Both the position numbers and the translations under genes were made by a program. Below are positions 1 to 8,171 of a stretch of DNA of 64,000 nt, piece after piece (the stretch's first letter is position 1; each line of letters begins with the position of its first letter). The notes under the pieces were generated by a model. It had not been told where the DNA came from. It was given only the letters and a program-made list of their open reading frames with translations, and ran no database searches. The stretch comes from Bacteroidota bacterium (GTDB taxonomy: Bacteria; Bacteroidota; Bacteroidia; Cytophagales; Cyclobacteriaceae): contig JAEYWY010000030.1 of assembly GCA_023428695.1 (NCBI GenBank), forward strand, positions 280,065 to 344,064. The letters are read 5' to 3'.

Positions 1-1377
1 CTCACCGTCTCGATATACGCCGAGCTCTATGACGGTACGCATCTGACTAATCGCCTCAGGTTCCATGTTAATGAAATACACACTCTTGAGAATTCCCTGA
101 GCCGGAATCTTAAGGCCGGCCTCTCCTACCTGTTGAAGCGTTGCGCCAGTCGGTGATTCCACCTTAATCTCAAGGTTAATTTCATCAAAGGTCTTATTCA
201 CGAATTCAATGTTGTAAAGGTTGGTGAACTGGCCGGCTTCATTCTTCTGGAACGTAGTACCCGGAATCTTCAGTACCGTTATTTCAACATCCGAACGCGT
301 AAATAAGGTAACACCCAGTACTACGGTAATTGCCAGCAACACAAGTGAGTATCCAAAAACGCGACCCGTGAACAACTTCTGAACGCCATTCTTGATTGAA
401 TTGTACGACGCGAAGCGGATCAATCCTTTTGGTTTACCAATTTTGATCATAACATCGTCGCATGCATCAATACAGGCTGTACAGTTGACACACTCGAGCT
501 GCGTGCCATTCCGGATGTCGATTCCGGTAGGACAAACGTGAACACAAAGCTTACAGTCGATACAGTCACCGGTTGCAACGGTTGGTGTAGTCGCATGTTT
601 TCTGATCTTGCCACGGGGTTCGCCGCGGAGCCAGTCATACGCCACGACGATAGACTGCTTACCCAGCAACACGCCCTGCAATCGACCGTAAGGGCATACA
701 GCGACACATGCCTGTTCACGGAAGCGCGCAAACACACCATAGAAGATCGCTGTAAACCCAAGAATGCCCAGAAATCCGGCCAGGTTATCAAGCGGCGAAT
801 GTGTAACAACTTTTATGGTCGATTCAATACCGATAAGATACGCCATTGCGGTGTGTGCGATCAGCAACGAAATCAAAAAGAAGATCACCTGTTTCGAAAC
901 CTTCTTTATAATCTTGCGACCATCCCAGGGTGCCTTGTCAAGACGGCGTTGCTCATTAGCGTCGCCTTCGATCCAGTATTCAATCTTCCGGAATACCATC
1001 TCCATAAAAAGCGTCTGCGGACAAGCCCAGCCGCACCAGACCCGACCAAAGACAACCGTAAAGAGAATGATAAACACAAAGAATGCGATTAGCAGTAACG
1101 CAAGCAGAATAAAATCCTGCGGCCAGAATGCCTGGCCGAATACAACGAAGCGCCTTTCAAAAACATTGAGCAACAGAAAGGGCTGTCCGCCGATCTTGAT
1201 AAACGGTCCGGCAAAGAGTATTGACAACAAAATAACCGTAACCACTACCCGCATACGGTGATAGTATCCGCCCGGTTTCTTGGGATAAATCCAGACGCGC
1301 TTGCCCTGTTCATCTACCGTTGCGATGGTATCCCGAAACTCCTCTTCAAACTGATATAACTTGTTGTGATTAACCAT
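1..1377 (-). CDS. ccoG: CcoG, cbb3 oxidase accessory iron-sulfur protein (C-terminus beyond left edge)
   Basis: This membrane protein of the CcoG/FixG/RdxA family helps assemble cbb3 oxidase, and family members have been linked to copper reduction for the CuB centre. The 459 codons in the window read MVNHNKLYQFEEEF, several membrane segments with a WCGWACPQT motif, then two ferredoxin-type clusters (CIDCKLCVHVCP and CVNCTACIDACD), then a further membrane segment and the start of the periplasmic Ig-like C-terminal domain. The frame is still open at base 1, so the last residues lie outside. The ATG at 1375-1377 is the family-like start. It is the last visible gene of the ccoNO-Q-P-G operon; ccoH would be expected next, outside the window. 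Confidence 0.95.
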   Translation of the reverse strand, partial: MVNHNKLYQFEEEFRDTIATVDEQGKRVWIYPKKPGGYYHRMRVVVTVILLSILFAGPFIKIGGQPFLLLNVFERRFVVFGQAFWPQDFILLALLLIAFFVFIILFTVVFGRVWCGWACPQTLFMEMVFRKIEYWIEGDANEQRRLDKAPWDGRKIIKKVSKQVIFFLISLLIAHTAMAYLIGIESTIKVVTHSPLDNLAGFLGILGFTAIFYGVFARFREQACVAVCPYGRLQGVLLGKQSIVVAYDWLRGEPRGKIRKHATTPTVATGDCIDCKLCVHVCPTGIDIRNGTQLECVNCTACIDACDDVMIKIGKPKGLIRFASYNSIKNGVQKLFTGRVFGYSLVLLAITVVLGVTLFTRSDVEITVLKIPGTTFQKNEAGQFTNLYNIEFVNKTFDEINLEIKVESPTGATLQQVGEAGLKIPAQGILKSVYFINMEPEAISQMRTVIELGVYRDGE

Positions 1378-1438
1378 TACAGTCGTTTAAAAAACAGAGA
1401 TACGCGCGAATACACGTATCTCCGAAAAACTACTCCTA

Positions 1439-2365
1439 TCAAAGTCTTGCCTGAACGCCAGTGGAATCCGGCGTTGCCACCGGCGCCTCGTGTTTATAAA
1501 TCGTTCCCTGAGGAGCTTTCGCACCCGGAGGATTTGTGCCCTGCAGACTCAGCACATAAAATGCGACATTCCTTATTTGTTCAGGCGAAAGCGTATTCGC
1601 CCATGATATCATACCCTTTTCCGGAACACCATTCTTAACCACAGCGTACACATTCTTCACGTCTCCACCATGCAACCAATATTCGTCTGTGAGGTTTGGT
1701 CCGATCATACCACCCCCGTCTGCCTTGTGACACGAACCACAATAGCTGGTATAAATTTCTTTCCCCTTTGCGATGATTGCATCGTCCTTAATATACGTAA
1801 GTGTTGACTCATCTACTTCAACCTTAGGTTGTGTTGCCAGATATTGCTTCTTCACCTCTTCAGCCTTAGCCACCTGGTTTTGGTACTCGTCGATCTGAAG
1901 CGGCAACGAGTCGGTAACGTGATACGCAATCAGATATATAACTGCCCAGACTATCGTGAAATAAAAGAGATACTTCCACCACGGCGGCAGGTGATTATCC
2001 AGTTCGCGGATTCCGTCATAACTGTGATCGAGTTCTATTGAGCCCTCCTGTTCAACCGGAACGGAAGCGTTCAAAGATCGCATCAACCGCTGCCAGTATG
2101 TAGGCTGAGGTACATAGGGGACACCAAGTTTCTCAGCACGTTCCTTTGCGAGATTCTCCGAGAGCACGTTCAGCACGCGGATCATCGCGATGGCGACAAA
2201 CGCGATCAGCGCAATAACCACGCAGATCAATACAATGAGACCATAAACGGGTGTCATCGGATGATTAAACGGATCCTGCCAGAACGACTGTGGTTCCGCC
2301 GTTGCCTGTGCCATCAGTGAACTTCCTCCGGCCATCATTAAGGATAATAACATGACTCTTTTCAT
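1439..2365 (-). CDS. ccoP: CcoP, cbb3 cytochrome oxidase subunit III (single haem c)
   Basis: This is the membrane-anchored cytochrome c subunit that passes electrons to the catalytic core. The 308 residues show an N-terminal segment resembling a signal peptide (residues 1-20), a membrane helix at about 40-64, a second at about 132-150 and one cytochrome c domain. That domain has C209, C212 and H213 as the haem-binding CxxCH and M252 as a likely axial ligand. Proteobacterial CcoP usually carries two CxxCH motifs; only one is present here, as is common in Bacteroidota. The start overlaps the ccoQ stop by four bases, indicating translational coupling. Confidence 0.95.
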   Translation of the reverse strand: MKRVMLLSLMMAGGSSLMAQATAEPQSFWQDPFNHPMTPVYGLIVLICVVIALIAFVAIAMIRVLNVLSENLAKERAEKLGVPYVPQPTYWQRLMRSLNASVPVEQEGSIELDHSYDGIRELDNHLPPWWKYLFYFTIVWAVIYLIAYHVTDSLPLQIDEYQNQVAKAEEVKKQYLATQPKVEVDESTLTYIKDDAIIAKGKEIYTSYCGSCHKADGGGMIGPNLTDEYWLHGGDVKNVYAVVKNGVPEKGMISWANTLSPEQIRNVAFYVLSLQGTNPPGAKAPQGTIYKHEAPVATPDSTGVQARL

Positions 2366-2562
2366 AATGTGTCAGCGTTTTTATTCATTCCGTTCTGCGG
2401 CCGCGAATCATCGAGGGGCAGCGATTCTATTTCCTTGATCAGTTTTTTATCAACCGTGAAGACCCACCACAGAAGGCAGATAAAGAAAACGAAGAAAATC
2501 ACGAACGATATGACCGGCCAGATGGCGACGTTATCGATACTTTGAAGGACGTTCTTATACAT
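2362..2562 (-). CDS. ccoQ: CcoQ/FixQ-like small subunit of cbb3 oxidase
   Basis: This 66-residue protein has one membrane helix at about residues 14-36, followed by a short charged tail (KKLIKEIESLPLDD), the usual layout of CcoQ, which stabilises the cbb3 complex. The assignment rests on size, topology and position between ccoNO and ccoP rather than on a diagnostic motif. It lies 23 bases after ccoNO and overlaps ccoP by four bases, so it is part of the same transcript. Confidence 0.85.
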   Translation of the reverse strand: MYKNVLQSIDNVAIWPVISFVIFFVFFICLLWWVFTVDKKLIKEIESLPLDDSRPQNGMNKNADTL

Positions 2563-2585
2563 TGTCTTGCGAATTAGGTGCTACA

Positions 2586-4730
2586 CTATTTTGTCGTTGT
2601 TTCGGCATCAGCGGTCTTGGTTGCTTTGATGTCTGTACCCAGTCGCTGCAGATAGGCGATCAATGCAACAATCTCCGCGTCCTTATGGATTTCAATGTCC
2701 TCTTTCTTCAATCCGTTGACAATTGCGGTAGCCTGTCTGTCGAGGTCATCGTTCGCCGTTTCTTCATAACCAGATTCATACGGTACGCCTATCGCACGAA
2801 GCGCTGATATCTTGCCTGCAGTTTGGCTGCGATCAATGAATTGTTCGAACAACCACTTGTATGAAGGCATGATTGATCCTGGAGAAATATCACCGGGCTC
2901 ATACATGTGAGAGAAGTGCCACTTGTCATTATATCTTCCGCCAACACGGTGAAGGTCCGGACCGGTGCGTTTTGATCCCCACAGGAAAGGGTGATCATAA
3001 ACAAACTCTCCGGCCTTCGAGTATTCGCCATAACGTTCAGTCTCTGAACGGAAAGGACGAACCATCTGTGAGTGGCAGTTCACACAACCCTCTCGGATGT
3101 AAATGTCACGACCGTGAAGTTCAAGCGGCGTGTACGGCTTCACGCTTGAAATCGTCGGCACATTGGACTTCACCAGGAACGTCGGAACCATTTCAATTAT
3201 ACCTCCGATCAGAATGGCAACCAGCGTGAGTACTGTAAACAACACCGGCTTTCTTTCAAGTACCGTATGATGCCAGCCCGCGCCCTTTGCCGGAGTATAC
3301 GCCTTTACAAGCGGTGCTGCTTCAGCATCTTCATTTGCAATAAAGCTTCCGGCATAGGCAGTCTTGATAAGGTTGTACGTCATCACGATTGCACCGGTGA
3401 GATATAACCCACCCCCTATTGCACGAAGCGCATGCATCGGAAGAATCTGGACCGTTGTTTCAAGGAAGTTCTTATAAACAAGGAGTCCTTCGGGATTGAA
3501 CTCTTTCCACATCAGGCTTTGCACAACACCCGATACATACATTGGCAGCGCATAGAAGACAATACCCAGCGTTCCAACCCAGAAGTGGAAGTTGGCGAGT
3601 TTATTCGAGTACAACTGTGTATTCCACATGCGCGGAACAACCCAGTAAAGGATACCGAAAATCAGAAAGCCATTCCAGCCAAGTCCGCCCACGTGTACGT
3701 GGGCAACAATCCAGTCGGTAAAGTGGGCGATAGCGTTTAAGCTCTTAAGCGAAAGCAGCGGCCCTTCAAGCGTAGCCATTCCGTATGCTGTAACGGCCAC
3801 CACCATGAATTTTAAAACGACGTCTTCGCGAACGCGGTCCCAGGCTCCGCGTAAGGTCATCAGACCGTTAAGCATTCCGCCCCAGGAAGGTGCGATAAGC
3901 ATAATGGAGAATACGGTTCCCAGTGATTGTGCCCAGTCAGGCAATGAAGTATATAACAGGTGGTGTGGTCCTGCCCATATATAAATGAATATCAAAGACC
4001 AGAAGTGAATTATCGAAAGCTTGTAAGAGTAAACCGGACGGTTCGCAGCTTTCGGAAGGAAGTAGTACATCAGCCCGAGGAATGGTGTCGTAAGGAAGAA
4101 CGCAACAGCGTTGTGGCCGTACCACCATTGAACGAGCGCATCCTGTACTCCGGCGTACCAGGAATAACTTTTCATGAATGTAACGGGAATAGAGAAGGAG
4201 TTGACCACGTGCAGCACGGCAACGGTCACGAAGGTGGCAATGTAAAACCAGATCGCAACGTACATATGCCGCTCGCGGCGCCTGAGGATTGTACCGATCA
4301 TATTCCAGCCGAACACTACCCAGATTACTGTGATAGCGATGTCGATTGGCCACTCAAGTTCGGCGTACTCTTTTGAAGTCGTGTAGCCCAACGGTAACGT
4401 GACCGCGGCTGCAAGGATGATCAGCTGCCATCCCCAGAAGTGAATCCAGCTGAGTGTGTCGCTGAACATCCTGGTTTTCAGGAGTCGTTGCATCGAGTAG
4501 TAGGTTCCGGCAAACATCGCGTTGCCGACGAACGCAAAGATGATTGCGTTGGTGTGCAGCGGACGAATCCGGCCAAACGAGGTGTATTGAAGATCGAAGT
4601 TAAAGATCGGGTACACCAGCTGAATGGCGGCCGTAAGGCCAACCAGCATGCCCACCAGCCCAAAAACCACGGTGGCAATGATGAAAGCCTTTACAATCTT
4701 GTTGTCGTAACTGAATTTCTCGAGTTCCAT
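2586..4730 (-). CDS. ccoNO: CcoNO, fused cbb3 cytochrome c oxidase subunits I and II
   Basis: This is the catalytic core of the high-affinity terminal oxidase, with CcoN and CcoO in one 714-residue chain. The CcoN half (about 1-460) carries the haem ligands H59 and H346-region AHVH and the CuB ligands H206, H256 and H257. The CcoO half has an anchor helix at about 495-515 and one haem c site (C549, C552, H553, in CVNCHSQMVRP). The fusion is known in Bacteroidota. The frame stays open up to an ATG at 4853, but I prefer the ATG at 4728-4730 (MELEKFSYDN). It is the usual family start, and the upstream stretch contains the regulatory boxes and the -7 element listed separately. First gene of the ccoNO-Q-P-G operon. 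Confidence 0.95.
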   Translation of the reverse strand: MELEKFSYDNKIVKAFIIATVVFGLVGMLVGLTAAIQLVYPIFNFDLQYTSFGRIRPLHTNAIIFAFVGNAMFAGTYYSMQRLLKTRMFSDTLSWIHFWGWQLIILAAAVTLPLGYTTSKEYAELEWPIDIAITVIWVVFGWNMIGTILRRRERHMYVAIWFYIATFVTVAVLHVVNSFSIPVTFMKSYSWYAGVQDALVQWWYGHNAVAFFLTTPFLGLMYYFLPKAANRPVYSYKLSIIHFWSLIFIYIWAGPHHLLYTSLPDWAQSLGTVFSIMLIAPSWGGMLNGLMTLRGAWDRVREDVVLKFMVVAVTAYGMATLEGPLLSLKSLNAIAHFTDWIVAHVHVGGLGWNGFLIFGILYWVVPRMWNTQLYSNKLANFHFWVGTLGIVFYALPMYVSGVVQSLMWKEFNPEGLLVYKNFLETTVQILPMHALRAIGGGLYLTGAIVMTYNLIKTAYAGSFIANEDAEAAPLVKAYTPAKGAGWHHTVLERKPVLFTVLTLVAILIGGIIEMVPTFLVKSNVPTISSVKPYTPLELHGRDIYIREGCVNCHSQMVRPFRSETERYGEYSKAGEFVYDHPFLWGSKRTGPDLHRVGGRYNDKWHFSHMYEPGDISPGSIMPSYKWLFEQFIDRSQTAGKISALRAIGVPYESGYEETANDDLDRQATAIVNGLKKEDIEIHKDAEIVALIAYLQRLGTDIKATKTADAETTTK

Positions 4731-4751
4731 AGGCGGTTTAATATCAAGCTG

Positions 4752-4853
4752 TAAAACTAGAGGGGCCCTATAGGCTGAAACCTGACAGGTATTAGTGCCG
4801 GAGATGATTTTTGTCATTGAATGGCGGCCACCTTTGAGCATGATTTTTATCAT
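4752..4853 (-). promoter_or_regulatory. ccoNO promoter with three FNR/CRP-like boxes
   Basis: On the minus strand a -7 element TAGTTTTA (4759-4752; Bacteroidota consensus TAnnTTTG) lies 22 bases before the ccoNO ATG. Centred 29.5 bases upstream of it is a degenerate box TGAC-N4-ATTA (4783-4794, centre 4788.5), which would be at -41.5 from a start near 4747. A stronger box TGAT-TTTT-GTCA is at 4805-4816 (centre 4810.5). A perfect palindrome ATGATTTTTATCAT is at 4840-4853, with the FNR-type core TGAT-N4-ATCA. Oxygen control by an FNR/CRP-family protein is an inference from the box shape and the regulated genes. Confidence 0.7.
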
Positions 4854-4927
4854 AGGCGCGGGTAATGCGCATCATTCAGGGCGGTCTGCAAAAGCGCTTT
4901 CTTTGAAAAACCTAAAATTTTTGCTTT

Positions 4928-6226
4928 ATGACCAGGTATATATCCGGTGAGGAGGCTGTAAAAGTGATCAAATCCGGCGATCGCGTATTCGTGCACGGCG
5001 GAGCCGCCACTCCTCACTTTTTATTAAGAAAGATGGTGGAACGCGCCAATGAGCTTTCGGACGTTGAAATCGTAAGTATCAGTATGCAGGGTGAAGCACC
5101 ATTCACCGACAAAAAGTATAAAGGCATTTTCAGAGTGAACTCGCTTTTTGTTTCGCCCAACGTCCGCGAAGCCGTCAACGAAGGCCGGGGCGATTATGTA
5201 CCGATATTCCTTAGTGAAATACCGGTGCTCTTCAAGCGAGGAATCCTTCCCCTTGATGTCGCGATGGTTCATGTAAGTCCGCCTGACCGCCACGGCTACT
5301 GCTCTTTGGGTGTTTCGGTTGACGTCGCATCCACTGCAATCAAAACCGCCAAATACGTTATCGCCCAGGTAAACCCGCGCATGCCGCGTGTCCTCGGTGA
5401 CGGTATCGTAAAAATCGACAAATTTGACGCGGTCGTATACGCTGAACAGGAGCTACCCGAAATTAAAGGCAACGAGCATCACGACGAAATCTCGATGCGA
5501 ATCGGTGCTTATTGTGCGGAACTTGTTGAAAACGGTGCAACCCTTCAAACCGGTATCGGATCAATACCCGATGCAGTGCTCGCGAGCCTCACGAACCACA
5601 AGGAACTTGGATTACATACCGAGATGTTCTCCGATGGTGTGATTCCACTCGTTCAAAAAGGCGTGATTACGAATCAACACAAAACCAAGTATCGCGGTAA
5701 GATTGTAACGGGCTTTCTTCTGGGAACACGTAAGCTTTATGACTTCGTGGATGATAATCCCTGCGTTGTGGGTATGAATATCGACTATGTCAACGATACG
5801 GCTATCATCCGGACAAACCCGAAAGTAACTGCGATCAACAGTGCAATTGAAGTTGACATCACGGGTCAGGTTTGCTCCGACTCGATTGGAACGTATCACT
5901 ACTCCGGCGTCGGCGGGCAAATGGACTTTGTTCGTGGTGCCGCACTTTCTGAGGGCGGTAAGCCCATCATTGCACTGCCGTCGACAACGTCGAAAGGTGC
6001 ATCCCGCATCGTGTCATTCCTCAAACCCGGTGCCGGTGTCGTTACTACCCGCGCCCATGCCCACTACATCGTAACGGAATATGGAATCGCATATCTCTAC
6101 GGCAAGAACATGAAGCAGCGGGCCAAAGCTCTCATTGAGATCGCGCACCCCAATCATCGCGAAGCCCTTGAAAAAGCTGCCTTCGAACGGTTCAAAAGTT
6201 ACGAGTTTGAAAGAACGATCTACTAA
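4928..6226 (+). CDS. Acetyl-CoA hydrolase/transferase family CoA-transferase
   Basis: This cytoplasmic family-I CoA-transferase (432 residues) belongs to the acetyl-CoA hydrolase / 4-hydroxybutyrate CoA-transferase group and moves CoA between short-chain acyl donors and acetate-like acceptors. Visible family features are GIGSIPDAVL at about 209-218, the HTEMFSDGV segment with E232 as the probable CoA-bound glutamate, and GVGGQMDFVRGA at about 327-338. The exact substrate cannot be read from the sequence. It is divergent from ccoNO, with 197 bases between the start codons, and a hairpin terminator follows it. A fermentative or acetate-handling role would fit its microaerobic neighbours, but that is inference. 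Confidence 0.9.
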   Translation: MTRYISGEEAVKVIKSGDRVFVHGGAATPHFLLRKMVERANELSDVEIVSISMQGEAPFTDKKYKGIFRVNSLFVSPNVREAVNEGRGDYVPIFLSEIPVLFKRGILPLDVAMVHVSPPDRHGYCSLGVSVDVASTAIKTAKYVIAQVNPRMPRVLGDGIVKIDKFDAVVYAEQELPEIKGNEHHDEISMRIGAYCAELVENGATLQTGIGSIPDAVLASLTNHKELGLHTEMFSDGVIPLVQKGVITNQHKTKYRGKIVTGFLLGTRKLYDFVDDNPCVVGMNIDYVNDTAIIRTNPKVTAINSAIEVDITGQVCSDSIGTYHYSGVGGQMDFVRGAALSEGGKPIIALPSTTSKGASRIVSFLKPGAGVVTTRAHAHYIVTEYGIAYLYGKNMKQRAKALIEIAHPNHREALEKAAFERFKSYEFERTIY

Positions 6227-6250
6227 TAAAGGATAGCTGTTAGCCAGTTG

Positions 6251-6282
6251 AGCGTACGCCGCGAAAGTGGCATACGCTTTTT
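6251..6282 (+). terminator. Rho-independent terminator after the CoA-transferase
   Basis: A 10-bp stem with one mismatch (AGCGTACGCC at 6251-6260 and GGCATACGCT at 6269-6278) closes an 8-base loop and runs into a T tract. It begins 25 bases after the CoA-transferase stop codon and precedes the thioredoxin gene, which therefore probably has its own promoter. Confidence 0.75.
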
Positions 6283-6345
6283 GTTTGTGGGATAGCAACT
6301 TTACGCTGCTCCACATTGTTATCTCACCGTATAAAAGTCCTCGAT

Positions 6346-6654
6346 ATGGCTAACGCTTCCTTTAATGATTTGATTAACAATGACACGCCGGTTTTGGCAG
6401 ACTTCCACGCCGAATGGTGTGGGCCCTGTAAGATGATGAAACCAATTCTCGAAGAATTAAAACAGCTTACCGGAGACCGGGTAAAAATTATCAAGATCGA
6501 TGTTGACCGCAACCCGGCTGTATCAGGGAAATACAACATTCAGGGCGTGCCCACGCTGATACTTTTCAGAAACGGTGAAATCAAGTGGCGCCAGTCAGGT
6601 GTAGTATCCATCCAGCAACTTAAGCGTATCGTTGAGGAACACGTCTGTATTTAG
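6346..6654 (+). CDS. trxA: Thioredoxin
   Basis: This 102-residue cytoplasmic thioredoxin has the redox motif WCGPC (C25, C28), the buried aspartate in the VLADFHAEWCGPC strand, the cis-proline segment GVPTLILF and the length expected for a single thioredoxin fold. The ATG at 6346 (MANASFNDL) is chosen because the longer frame from 6316 adds an atypical leader. It ends tail to tail with hemN, overlapping by four bases. No targeting signal is visible, so it is a general disulfide reductase rather than a dedicated cytochrome-maturation protein. Confidence 0.92.
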   Translation: MANASFNDLINNDTPVLADFHAEWCGPCKMMKPILEELKQLTGDRVKIIKIDVDRNPAVSGKYNIQGVPTLILFRNGEIKWRQSGVVSIQQLKRIVEEHVCI

Positions 6655-8012
6655 ATCGCCTTGCTGAAAAGACGCGATGCAGGACTTCCACCATCGCGCG
6701 ACCTCTTGTCAAACACATTGCAAATATTCCTGACGAACACACGACCCGTCGGAGTAACTGACATGCCCTTCTCGTGCATTTTGACAAGTCCCTCGCGCTC
6801 CATCTGTTCCAGCTGCATGGATGTTGTTTCGTCCATGGTTGCAGTGAGCAACACTTCTGAAAGTTCACCCTTGCATGCAATATCAAGTATTATGCGGCGG
6901 TACAACATATCCTCCGCAGTATGCAGGTGACCTTTAAAGACGGCGCTTTCATTTTGCCTGATGTGGCTTTGATAGTCCTCGACCTTCTTGAGATTTTGCG
7001 CAAACGCATATTTCGCATCGTTGATGGCCGACGTACCTAGTCCGATCAACAAATCTGTCTGGCTGGTCGTATAGCCCATGAAATTCCGATGCAGCCTTCC
7101 CTGATCAACAGCTACTGAGAGCGCATCATCAGGTAAGGCAAAGTGATCCATGCCAATGTCGCGGTATCCCGCATTATGAAAGAGGGTCCTCCCTGTTTCA
7201 TACAGTGACCGTTTCGTTACATCCGACGGCAGGTCCGCATCTTCGTAGCCACGCTGACCCGGCCGCAGCCATGGAACATGCGCATAACTGTAGAATGCAA
7301 TTCGGTCAGGGCGCAGTGATATGACCTTGTTTACGGTTTCAGTAACACTTTCCACTGTCTGATAAGGTAAACCATAAATCAGATCAAACCCGATGGACTG
7401 ATATCCAAGTTCGCGGCTTGCTTTTACAACCCGCTCCAGGTTTTCGAATGGCTGGATGCGATTGATAGCGGTCTGAACTTTGATGTCAAGATCCTGCACA
7501 CCAAAGCTGACCCGGTTGAAGCCAAGACCAGCGAGTACAGTCAGGTGCTCGAGTGTTGTATTGTTGGGGTGGCCTTCAAAACTAAATTCATAACGCGGGT
7601 GCTTACGGCAACCCTTGAGAAGTCCGTTGACCAGGCGTGAAAGATTTCCAGATGAAAAGAACGTAGGCGTGCCCCCGCCGAGATGCAGCTCCCGTATTAC
7701 CGGCACTGCACTGAAACGCTCCTTGTACATAGCCCACTCTGCCAGCACGGAGTCGACGTAACCACTCTCTACTGCGTGATTCTTTGTAATTCGCGTGTTG
7801 CAGGCGCAATAGGTACAGAGGCTTTCACAAAATGGAAGATGAACATAGAGGCTTATTCCTTTAAGATCATTCGACTCGTTGAAACATTGCGCTACCGCTT
7901 CCCACCAGCCTGACACGGTAAACTTGTCCGTTTGCCATAAAGGAACCGTTGGATAGCTGGTGTAGCGCGGTACCGGTACGTCATACTTTTTTATCAGTTC
8001 TGTCAGGCTCAT
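6651..8012 (-). CDS. hemN: HemN, oxygen-independent coproporphyrinogen III oxidase
   Basis: This radical-SAM enzyme converts coproporphyrinogen III to protoporphyrinogen IX without oxygen, so it supplies haem for the oxidase under low oxygen. The RYTSYPT N-terminal signature is followed by the cluster-binding C62-x3-C66-x2-C69-x-C71 (CESLCTYCAC), a GGGTPTF motif and a C-terminal HemN domain. I chose ATG 8012 (MSLTELIKKYDVPVPRYTSYPT) because the family starts close to RYTSYPT; an ATG at 8042 would add ten lysine-rich residues. Its start lies inside the 3' end of ccoS, so the two are translationally coupled. It is the last gene of the usp-ccoI-ccoS-hemN operon. Confidence 0.95.
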   Translation of the reverse strand: MSLTELIKKYDVPVPRYTSYPTVPLWQTDKFTVSGWWEAVAQCFNESNDLKGISLYVHLPFCESLCTYCACNTRITKNHAVESGYVDSVLAEWAMYKERFSAVPVIRELHLGGGTPTFFSSGNLSRLVNGLLKGCRKHPRYEFSFEGHPNNTTLEHLTVLAGLGFNRVSFGVQDLDIKVQTAINRIQPFENLERVVKASRELGYQSIGFDLIYGLPYQTVESVTETVNKVISLRPDRIAFYSYAHVPWLRPGQRGYEDADLPSDVTKRSLYETGRTLFHNAGYRDIGMDHFALPDDALSVAVDQGRLHRNFMGYTTSQTDLLIGLGTSAINDAKYAFAQNLKKVEDYQSHIRQNESAVFKGHLHTAEDMLYRRIILDIACKGELSEVLLTATMDETTSMQLEQMEREGLVKMHEKGMSVTPTGRVFVRNICNVFDKRSRDGGSPASRLFSKAI

Positions 8013-8169
8013 CCTTTTTTTTTGGTTTTGTTTTGTCGTCAAATAATATTCTTACCGATGGTGTGTACGTATCCTCGTACTGACCGGTGCGCATGTTCCA
8101 GAGAAAGATCCCCAGGAACACGAGTGCGATCGTAATGCTGATTCCAATGAGAAGAACAATAATTCCCAT
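7981..8169 (-). CDS. ccoS: CcoS, cbb3 oxidase assembly protein
   Basis: CcoS is a very small membrane protein required for cofactor insertion into cbb3 oxidase. The 62 residues have one N-terminal helix (MGIIVLLIGISITIALVFLGIFL in part) followed by WNMRTGQYEDTYTPSVRILFDD, which matches the family pattern of a helix followed by a tyrosine- and aspartate-containing segment. The lysine-rich tail includes a run of nine A bases (8015-8023). It starts two bases after the ccoI stop codon and overlaps the start of hemN. Confidence 0.93.
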   Translation of the reverse strand: MGIIVLLIGISITIALVFLGIFLWNMRTGQYEDTYTPSVRILFDDKTKPKKKDEPDRTDKKV

Positions 8170-8171
8170 AA

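Noticed and set aside
538..1261. Plus-strand open frames of 184 and 165 codons
   Set aside because: They are antisense to ccoG, whose membrane helices and ferredoxin motifs are unmistakable; the antisense products have no coherent features.
3937..4376. 138-codon frames on both strands within ccoNO
   Set aside because: They are shadows of the oxidase gene, rich in Arg and Pro, with no motif.
4731..4853. N-terminal extension of ccoNO by 41 codons (start at 4853)
   Set aside because: The stretch contains the regulatory boxes and the -7 element, and family members start at the MELEKFSYDN-like position.
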